Notes under the pieces: generated by a model
Databases searched by the model: none
What the model saw: only the letters and a program-made list of their open reading frames with translations
What the model was told of the DNA's origin: nothing
In this document: piece after piece, positions 55,566 through 64,000 of the stretch
Layout of the letters: each line of letters begins with the position of its first letter
Position numbering within the stretch: the stretch's first letter is position 1
Assembly (NCBI RefSeq): GCF_043290135.1
Contig: NW_027464588.1
Span: 7,634,001 to 7,698,000 of the forward strand
Length of the DNA: 64,000 nt
Direction: 5' to 3'
Source of the DNA: Rhipicephalus microplus
Lineage: Eukaryota > Arthropoda > Arachnida > Ixodida > Ixodidae
Position numbers and translations under genes: made by a program

Positions 55566-56470
55566 CACAACAACCTGCACTCAAGGGTCGTGTAGCCTCG
55601 GCGTTGCTGCACGGAACTTCTAGAACAGAGTACCGGTGTCGTAGATGGTGAGAGAGCCGTATTCGCTCAGCCACCTTGGTGAGACTAGCAACGAGCGCCA
55701 TAGCCGAGCAGGTTGCTATATCTTTAGCGATGGTTGACCCCTCACACACACATGTCTTCACAGACTCTCGCACCGCCATTCGGACTTACAAAAGTGGCAA
55801 CATCGCTCGAGAAGCAGCCCACATTCTACAAACACGCAAATGCATGGGCTTGCACTACCTCTTTTGGTTTCCTGGCCACATGGGAAAGAGGTTCACCACA
55901 GCAACCCAACTTCAGTGAAAGGCTCATGATTGAGCGCGAGAACTGACGCGCCATGGTGATCAATCAGCCACCGAAGAGCTGGGCCCAGACGTACAGCTTA
56001 ATGATCCTTTACTCACCTTTCACGAAATTACCTCCTAATACCGAAACAATAGAAGCCAATAACCTTTACCACATGCAAAGCTCGAACGCGCACAAGAAGT
56101 AGCTTTACGCATGCTACAAGTGAGATCGTACCCATCACGGGGCCGACTCAGCCGTTACAACTCAGACATAAATTCACCATGACCAGACTGCCCAGAATTG
56201 TACTGTTCACTCGAACACATGCCCTGGCAATGTCCCGCGTTACCTCGAGGGCCTCTCACCAATGAGTCCAACTTGTAGGAGACACTTAGGAGCCCCATTC
56301 TCAGAAACCAACAACAGGCAGCCCAGATGGCTCAAGAACTGGCGGAATGCCACCATGTTCCGGCACCGACTTAGACGTCACCTACAGTAGTGGCTGCTAG
56401 AGTTTCCCTCTTGGACACCCTGGTGGCTTGAATTCTCCAGGACCATATAATAGAGTTCTTGATTGACTGA
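55566..56470 (+). pseudogene. RNase H and C-terminus of LINE-B, degraded
   Basis: ATSAIAEQVAISLAMV then HVFTDSRTAIRTYKSGNIA is the RNase H block with the TDS catalytic Asp of RNase H-carrying LINEs. A late block (FWFPGHMG) follows. Further down, the text around 56270-56340 resembles the family's usual C-terminal end. The tail ends in GATTGACTGACTGA-like repeats. It probably continues the element at 47955-49620. Confidence 0.7.
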
Positions 56471-57169
56471 CTGATTTCTTAGCTGATGAAGTCACGTTAG
56501 TCACAAACACGTACAGTCTTCTCGATATTTTTTGACTCTATAACACTGAAGTATACCTAGAACTGGTTGCAGTTTGTTTCTTTGGTAATAGCCCGCATCT
56601 GAATGCCAAAGTGCTAAAACGAAAAAAATGACAGAGCTTTGCATTCGCTTGAGTTATGGGCCATTATCGTTTGGTGTGTAGCGACACCACGAACCCGAGC
56701 TAACGGGGGAGTTTCGACTCCCTCCCACGCCTAGCCGTGCGTGGCTTTGCCGTGTCCGAGGAAAAGGGGATCCTGGGGGTTGAGCCGACGCTGGGTGATT
56801 GGACCGTTAAGGCCCCCCGGCAGAGGCAACACACCCCTTTGGCCCCGGCTTCACGTAGACGGCACCCCTGAGCTGACCCACCCAGGGGAATCGGCAGTCG
56901 CCTTTTCCTATCTCTATCTCCCTACATCTTCGTCTTTATCTCTTACTATTTATCTGTCCTGTCTTCTACTCTCTTCCGTTTACTTCCAAACTTCCTGGCG
57001 GCTAGGGTTAACCCTGTGCGAATAGCCTACCTTGGTCTAGGCGCATTGGGTTATAGTGGCGTTGTACGGCTGGCGTCTGCAGGTTTCAGCATTTGTAACC
57101 TTGTAGCGTCCCCTCGTTGGGCTCCGTGGTGGGTGGCCGCCAACGCTGCTGAACAACAATCAGGAAGAC

Positions 57170-57436
57170 ATGCATGGAGAATTCCCACTGCTGTCTGATC
57201 GTACCGGCTTAAAGCCGGTACGCACCGATGATCTCACCAGAGAAGGATTGGCCACCCTGGTGCAGTATCTGGCCACCCCCTCTCGTAGGCATTCGTCAAT
57301 TAACTCACGGCCCTCAGTCCCCACCAGCTGCGGAGCAACTGACCACGGCGGCGGTCAGATCTGCAAAGCAGCAGAGGGTGCTAGGAATCTGGATACGGAC
57401 AGGCCACCATTGGAACTTGAACTTAGCAACGTTTAA
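57170..57436 (+). pseudogene. RTE copy 2: separate 88-codon upstream ORF
   Basis: It starts MHGEFPLLSDRTG as in copy 1, but a 2-nt shorter stretch near 57390 (AATCTGG against AATCTCTGG in copy 1) takes it out of frame with the endonuclease. It stops at 57436, overlapping the endonuclease frame. RTE elements often have a small first ORF before the main one, so this may be the ancestral layout. Confidence 0.6.
57201..57221. repeat. 10-bp hairpin in RTE copy 2
   Basis: Identical to 37050-37070. Confidence 0.8.
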
Positions 57437-60223
57437 CGTTAGAACGTTATCTAGTGAGGGAAGTCTAGCTGTATTATTTGAGGAGCTAGAAGGCATTCAA
57501 TGGGATATAATAGGGCTGAGTGAGGTTAGGAGGACAGATGAGGCCTATACTGTGCTACAGAATAGGCACGTCATTTGCTATCGGGGCTTGGCAGACAGAA
57601 GAGAACTGGGAGTAGGGTTCCTAAATCAAAGAAACATAGCTGGCAACCTAGAGGATTACTATAGCATTAATGAAAGGGTGGTAGGCATTGTAATTAAACT
57701 GAATAAAAGATACAAAATGAAGGTAGTACAGGCTTACGCGCCTACATCCAGCCATGATGACCCTTCAGTTGAAAGCTTCTATGAAGACGTGGAATCGGCA
57801 ATGAGTAAGGTGAAAACACAGTATACTATAGTAATGAGCGACTTTAATGCAAAGGTAGGGAAGAAGCAGGCTGGAGACCAGGCAGTAGGAGATTATGGCA
57901 TCGGCACTAGAAACGCCAGAGGAGAGCTACTAGTAGAATTCGCAGAACGCAATAATCTGCGCATTTTGAATACCTTCTACCGAAAACGAGAAAACCGCAA
58001 GTGGATATGGAGGAGCCCTAATGGCGTAAATAAGAACGAAATAGACTTTATAATGACTGCACACCCAGGAGTCGTGCAGGATGTGGAAGTGGTTGGCAAG
58101 GTAAGATGCAGTGACCATAGAATGGTACGGGCTCGAATCCGCCTAGACTTGAAGAAGGAACGACAGAAACTGATACGCAAGAAGCAAATCAATGAGCTAG
58201 CACTAAGAGGGAAAGTACAGGAATTCAGAGTGTCACTGCAGAACAGGTACTCTGCTCTTAGTGAGGAAACCAACATTAGCGTAGATACAATGAATGATAA
58301 TCTGACGAGTATCATCACGGATTGTGCAGTGGAAGTTGGAGGTAGGGTAGCTAGACAGGACACCGGCAAGCTTTCCCAGGAAACGAAGAACCTAATTAAG
58401 AAGCGTCAAATCATGAAAGTGTCAAGTACAACAGACAAAATAGAACTGGCAGAGCTTTCGAAGCTGATTAATAGACGTAAAGTATGCGATGTAAGAAGGT
58501 ATAACATGGAGAGAATTGAGCACGCTCTGAAAAACGGAGGAAGCGTCAAAGCAGTGAAGAGGAAACTTGGGATAGGCAAAAGGCGGATGTATGCACTAAG
58601 GGACAAAGAAGGCAAATTAACTACCAATATGGATAGGATAGTTAAAATAGCGGAGGAGTTTTACAGAGATCTATACAGTAGCCGAGACAACCACGACCTA
58701 ATACTATAAGAACTAGCAGTAACCCAGACGACACCCCACCGGTAATGATAGAAGAAGTCAGAAAAGCTTTGGAGAGCATGCACAGAGGCAAAGCTGCTGG
58801 TGAGGATCAAGTAACATCAGATCTGCTGAAAGATGGAGGATAGATTGTGTTAGAAAAACTAGCCACTCTATTTACGAGGTGTCTCCTGACGGGAAAAGTA
58901 CCAGAGTCTTGAAAGAACGCTAACATCATCTTAATACATAAGAAAGGAGATGACAAGGACTTGAAGAATTACAGGCCGATCAGCTTGCTCTCTGTAGTAT
59001 ACAAGCTATTTACAAAGGTAATTGCTAGCAGAGTAAAGAAAACATTAGAATTCAATCAACCAAAGGAACAAGCAGGATTTAGAACAGGCTACTCAACAAT
59101 TGCCCACATTCATACTATCAATCAGGTAATAGAGAAATGCTCAGAGTATAACCAACCACTATACATAGCCTTCATTGATTACGAGAAGGCGTTTGATTCA
59201 GTAGAAATATCAGCCGTCATGCAGACACTGCGGAATCAGGGCGTAGATGAAATATATATAAACATTCTGGAAGAAATCTACAGGGGATCAACTGCTACCA
59301 TAGTGCTTCATAAAAAAAAGCAACAGAATACCAATAAAGAAGGGTAAAGGCAGGGGGACACAATCTCCCCAATGCTATTCACTGCGTGCTTACAGGACGT
59401 TTTCAGAAGCCTAGAATGGGAACAGTTAGGAATAAGAGTTAATGGAGAGTACCTCAGTAACCTGCGCTTCGCCGATGACATTGCATTGCTGAGTAACTCA
59501 GGGGACGAATTGCAACTCATGATTACGGAGTTAGACAAGGAGAGCAGAAAGGTGGGTCTTAAAATTAATCTGCAGAAAACTAAAGTAATGTACAACAACC
59601 TCGGAAAGGAGCAGCGCTTTGCGATAGGTAATAGTGCACTTGAAGTTGTAAAAGACTATGTCTACTTAGGGCAGGTAATAACCGCAGAGCCTAACCACGT
59701 GATTTAAGTAACTAGAAGAATAAGAATGGAGTGGAGCACATTCGGCAGGCACTCTCAAATTATGACAAGTAGATTGCCACTGTCCCTCAAGAGGAAGGTA
59801 TATAACAGCTGTATCTTGCCGGTACTTAGCTACGGAGCAGAAATCTGGAGACTCACAAAGAGGGTTCAACCTAAATTGAGGACGACGCAGCGAGCAATGG
59901 GAAGAAAAATGGTAGGTGTAACCTTAAGAGACAAGAAGAGAGCAGAGTGGATTAGGGGACAAACGGGAGTTAAGGATATCATAGCTGCAATAAAGAAGAG
60001 GAAATGGACAATGGCCGGGCATGTAGCACGTAGACAAGGTAACCGCTGGTCATTAAGGGTCACCAACTGGATTCCCAGAGAAGGGAAGCAGGGTAGGGGG
60101 AGACAGAAGGTTAGGTGGGCAGATGAGATTAAGAAGTTTGCGGGTATAAATTGGCAACAGCAAGCACAGGACCGGGTTAACTGGCGGAACATGGGAGAGG
60201 CCTTTGTTCTGCAGTGGACGTAG
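57228..60223 (+). pseudogene. RTE copy 2: endonuclease-RT protein with lesions
   Basis: The frame from 57228 covers the endonuclease (LATFNVRT, GLSEVRR, NEIDFIM, CSDHRMV). The metal-binding GDFNAKVG of copy 1 reads SDFNAKVG here. Lesions seen against copy 1: a 1-nt deletion near 58699, TAG 58841-58843, TGA 58910-58912, a +1/-1 pair between 59311 and 59346, and TAA 59705-59707. RT motif C RFADDIALL is intact. Confidence 0.9.
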
Positions 60224-60229
60224 ACAGGC

Positions 60230-60273
<44 letters not shown>
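60230..60273 (+). repeat. (GAT)n tail of RTE copy 2
   Basis: About fourteen GAT units against about five in copy 1, so the tail length varies. A His-rich minus-strand ORF here is a by-product. Confidence 0.9.
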
Positions 60274-60274
<1 letters not shown>

Positions 60275-62019
60275 CTCAAATTGATAATAATTATGAATAC
60301 TGGTCGAGTCTTTCTGAGGAGCGATCTTGTCGTTTATTGTTTGTAACTGAGCGATAAATTACGCAGTTGTCATAAATAACACTGATTTTACAGGACCCAC
60401 CAAATGATACAACACTGAAGTGGTATTAAAGATAGTTGCCGGGCTAATACATAACGCTGAGGTACTCCTTAGGTGACATGTGTAAAGGTCTCGGATGTAT
60501 TATTTTAAGCAGTTATTACGTGCCTATTGTTTGAAACAGTTTCATTGGTGTTAAAACGACTGGATGTGTGTTCAACGATAACTGTTTGGGGAGCAGCTGG
60601 TGTTATTTAAATCTCTTAATGTATTTCGCAAAGTAAAAAAAGCGTGCCAGTTTGTACACTCCACTCACTCTACCTGCGTGGCCGTACCTTCACGTGATGC
60701 ACATGTCAAATATAGCGCTTCTAGTTGAGTGATATTGTGCGATACTTCGTGATCGGAAATTTCTAAAAGTTTTTTGAGCGTAACGATGCGTTTGAACTTT
60801 CGTAATATTTGAGATATCATCACCTAGTAAGCAAACGACTTAGTTTTAGCCATGAACCTAGCAGCAAATAATCGGACCTGCTGCCCACAGAAAGACCTCA
60901 CATACTTTTTTTTCAGCATTACCTAAATAATCTCATAATGTCAGCGCCTAGTTTCAGCTACTAATATAGTTCACTTCGATGGAGTACTGGTTAGTTAAGA
61001 AACCATCCGCGACATTAAAGAACAGCTGAAAATTTCCACATCGACGACGGCGAAGCAATAAATTTGCACCTAGTATTCCCTAGATTACAAAAGTTTGGCG
61101 ACGGCGTCCAGCCAGGCTCATTAGAGGTCATTAGCAGAGTCGTGGAGTAGAAAACAGGAAGTAATAGAGAAAAAAATGAAAGGCAAATGGGGGACTCCGT
61201 TGGCCAACCAAAACACGAACTGCTGTGCATTACGCAGAACACTATCTTTGTAAGCATGCTGATAGTTAGATGATGCTGCCTGTGTGGTTTTTGGCAGTTA
61301 GCTCTGCCGGGCCTATCTGCACCGCAAGGGCAGAAGCGGTCGCGTTCACCTACAGTGTGATCGATTTTGAGAATTTAGCGTAGTGGAGGAGATGATAAAA
61401 GGAAAGGTAATGGAAAGGCAGGACGTCGAGCATGTTGTACTTGGCTTACTAAATCATTCCCAGATAGAAGCAAAGGCCCACTCACCCGCTTCCAAATAAA
61501 ATGGAAACAAATAGGAAACGGAGACCCAGGGAGGCATGCACGAGCGTTGCAGCATTCATGCGAGACGTAAGCATCTCTATACATGACTATTTCTCATGCT
61601 TTAGCATTTTAATGAGCCTATGCATTTGTGCCCTCGGCATTAGTTAAAATTATAGATTTATCATGTTCCGTTTCCCCATTAAGTTGATACGTTAAAGATA
61701 AACACTTGCTATACCTCTGACTGGCACTCACATTTACAAATTAGTTATAATGTGCAACACGAGGAAGTAATGTCTGGCTACGGTATTGCTTCGCAAAGCC
61801 TTATTATTGGCATTCGACCAAAATATTTTCAATGTGAGACATGGCAGTACCTCAATTCGATGAGCTACACTGCTTAACTAGTTTTTTTTCCACATTATAG
61901 TAAAAAATGTCGATTTGTCCTACTTACGTTACGGTTATCTATAATTGAAACCTAAGCACGTTTATATGCAGTAATATCTTACAGGTGGAATTGAAAGTGA
62001 CGAAGCTTTTTGTTTGTAC
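60274..62019. other. No gene recognised
   Basis: AT-rich. ORFs 61015-61257 minus and 61375-61584 minus have no motifs. Confidence 0.45.
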
Positions 62020-62097
62020 TAACATTGTAATTGACAGCATATAAAGAGAAATAGCGGTTAACATTGTAATTGACAGCATATAAAGAGAAATAGCGGT
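62020..62097 (+). repeat. Exact 39-bp tandem duplication
   Basis: TAACATTGTAATTGACAGCA begins at 62020 and 62059. The two 39-base units are identical. The second ends at the start of a SINE. Confidence 0.95.
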
Positions 62098-62266
62098 GGC
62101 TGCACTTTCGATGGAGAGGAAAATGCTGTAGGTTTGTATGCTCAAATTTGAGTGCACGTTAGAGATTCGCAGGTGGTCCAAATTTCCTGAGCCCTTCTTG
62201 ACGACATCTCTCTTAATCATAACGTGGTTTTCGGACGTCAAATCACACATATCAATCAATCAATTT
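62092..62266 (+). mobile_element. Ruka-like SINE, 5'-truncated
   Basis: It begins within the body (GCGGTGGCTGCACTTTCG), so both A and B boxes are missing. It ends CACATATCAATCAATCAATT. The 5' junction coincides with the end of the 39-bp tandem units, so the duplicated unit carries the first bases of the SINE. Confidence 0.8.
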
Positions 62267-62269
62267 ATA

Positions 62270-64000
62270 GAAGTAACCAATGAACACTGTTGTCCTGTCC
62301 ACCTTTTTCTCAATTGGTCGGGAGCGCTTGTTAGTGCCATAAAGCAAAATGACTTCACAGTGAAACGTAAACAAAGAACAGAAATAATGTTCTAGTCTTC
62401 GAAATTCAGCCCCAAGAAAAAGTGGAGTACTACTTTGTTGACTACGGTAGGTATTGCGCTTGTGTAATTAAGACTCACAAATTTTAAGTTTTGAAGAAAT
62501 GATTGATTTCTCTATTTTATTCGCTGCCTTGTTTTGTTGTGAAGGTCACTTGGTTTGTTCAAAATACCATTAAATAACAGCTCCATATTGTGCCCTGGTG
62601 GCTGCAACGTGGCATTCGCCTTATTTCCTATATCATCTAGAACTTTTGCTGTAATGATTAGCACGTGAGAGATAACGGGTCTGTTAATTACATAGTGCAA
62701 ACGATGTCATTTTACATAATGTGGATTTGACATGACGGCCACTAATCTCCAAAAGCCAAGCTGAAAGATGATAGGACACAAAAGTCATTCACTGGTTTCC
62801 CGTTTTTTGACGTATAGCAAATATGCTGAAAGCGTCAGGCGTATTGTTTTAGGAAATGGGAAATGTTTACTTATTCGAACATGAACAGGGCATAATTATG
62901 AGAAAAAAAGTAAAAGCACTAAAAAGCGGAGAAAGTAGGGTGCTTATCATGGTCGACAATTGCGTCAAAAATTTCGTTGCTTGAGAATAAATCTGTTCTC
63001 CTTAATGAACTACTAAGTAAAACACTGGGTTTACTATTTTTCTCAGACAAAACATTTACCTTAGGGGATAATTATATAATTCACATGTTATCATTCGACG
63101 GAAGTTTCTCGGTAGGCATTTTGGCTTTGTCTGCGACATCTGCAAGTGCCCGTGAAAGCACGTTTTAGCTATGCTGGTTAACCACCTGCATTTCAGCTAT
63201 GCTGGTTAACCACCTGCACGGAGCACTTTAGCGGTGATTTTTTTTCTTGTAATATTTTGTCGCACCGAGAGGCCTTGTGATACGCATAAAACATCTCTCG
63301 ACGTTCGGTATTTGTTTCATATCTTCCTTTGTTCATGAAAGGGGTGCCGTAGTGGCATTCAGAAGTTTTTATTTTTGTCACTTCATAAATTTATATACAG
63401 CCATAAAGAAGCACAGGAAAGAGACATGCAACTTTTTGTTTTGCCTTTTGTCGTCACACCATTCATTTGTTCTTTAGAGTTGTACTCTCCCCATCATCTG
63501 TGCTTTTCCAACACAGTAAAAATAAGTAAGAGATTGAAATTAACCATGCACTGATAAGTGTCATGCTTTTCGTACGAAGCGACTTTGGCCTTGCTTCTGG
63601 GTCGACACTGCCTGTCTATGCGCTTCACCATGACGTTCACGATTCTGGCAGCCTGATATATATGTGATCATTTTTATATCTTTGATATTTTTGTTATGTT
63701 CACATTTCCGAGAGACTAAAGCTGCATTTATATTCTGTAGCAAAGACAAGGGATTATCTCCAGAAACGAAAAAAAAGGCGACGCGAAAAAAACAAAACGC
63801 ATGTGGCTGGGGCGCAGCTCTTCAGGGGCACACTGTGTAGTAATAGAAGTGCTTGTTCGGCATCACCTTTATTTTTCTCTTTTTCGTCTTTTATGTGTCC
63901 GAATCAGGTCCAGTAAGCACAGCAAAGTGTAAGGTAGTGATGAAGTGCCACTTCGTCAGTGCTGGCTTTTTGCACCGAGCAGTGAGACAGCCTGAAATGA
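62270..64000. other. No gene recognised
   Basis: AT-rich. ORFs are short and without motifs. It contains the 24-bp duplication at 63167-63218. Confidence 0.45.
63167..63218 (+). repeat. 24-bp direct repeat, period 28
   Basis: AGCTATGCTGGTTAACCACC plus TGCA, at 63167-63190 and 63195-63218. Confidence 0.9.

Larger units (their letters stand above)
56668..60273 (+). mobile_element. RTE-clade LINE, copy 2
   Basis: The same 5' end and 3' organisation as copy 1, with a longer (GAT)n tail (about 60230-60273). The two copies differ by scattered substitutions and a few indels, so they are recent relative to the other elements. No direct repeat was seen at its ends. It inserted shortly after the LINE-B 3' end. 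Confidence 0.9.

Noticed and set aside
59866..60279. 137-codon minus-strand ORF with a His run
   Set aside because: Antisense of the RTE C-terminus and its (GAT)n tail.
56640..60300. Target-site duplication around RTE copy 2
   Set aside because: Sequence before CGTTTGG and after the (GAT)n tail share no convincing direct repeat.
1..64000. CRISPR array, bacterial operon, rRNA gene
   Set aside because: No regularly spaced repeats of that type, no ribosome-binding-site/operon layout, no rRNA text. The DNA is eukaryotic.

Overview
This window is intergenic or intronic eukaryotic DNA from a hard tick (Ixodida). Three observations point that way. There are six to seven copies of a tRNA-derived SINE that looks like the Ruka family I know from ixodid ticks. 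There are several clades of old retrotransposon. Long AT-rich gene-free stretches separate them, with introns implied by splice-donor motifs. No bacterial operon, rRNA gene or intact tRNA gene is visible. Family assignments rest on protein motifs read by eye. The species cannot be fixed from the window.

Layout. 1-1750: a SINE with a perfect 13-bp target-site duplication, then copy 1 of an unnamed repeat (called PE here for promoter-exon), itself split by a 496-bp hAT-like miniature element with a perfect 8-bp duplication. 1750-8100: the only non-transposon gene signals, namely a TATA-bearing LTR-like block (2690-3040), the first coding exon of a THAP zinc-finger protein (3675-3817), a CpG-rich candidate promoter and first exon on the minus strand (about 5150-5290), and an unassigned ORF (7850-8068). 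8100-26980: mostly unassigned AT-rich DNA with SINEs, PE copy 2 (15618-16238), a minisatellite, hairpins and a LINE 3' stub (20640-20904).

26983-42035 is a nested transposon nest. A Ty3/gypsy element with very short LTRs (about 164 bp) is interrupted inside RNase H by a 9.46-kb block bounded by an 11-bp direct repeat. The block holds a second degraded gypsy element (31376-35430), a reverse-strand CR1/Jockey-like LINE 3' end (35431 to about 36516), and an almost intact RTE-clade LINE (36517-40095) with a single premature stop. 42036-56500: scattered SINEs, LINE 3' ends, and two degraded LINE reverse transcriptases. One of these (47955-49620 and 55566-56470) appears to be split by about 6 kb. 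56668-60273: a second RTE copy, very similar to the first but with several more lesions. 60274-64000: unassigned DNA with a SINE and two short tandem duplications.

How it works together. No autonomous element here is intact. The best candidate for something undescribed is the PE repeat. Both copies carry a TATA box and an initiator at canonical spacing, then a conserved 46-codon ORF ending in a strong splice donor, and a second donor in the following tandem unit. Upstream is a variable array of E-box and NRF1-like motifs. It looks like a mobile promoter plus first exon. The RTE pair is also notable. A 2-nt difference decides which upstream ORF is fused to the endonuclease-RT protein, and the 5' ends fold into clustered hairpins that deserve a ribozyme test.
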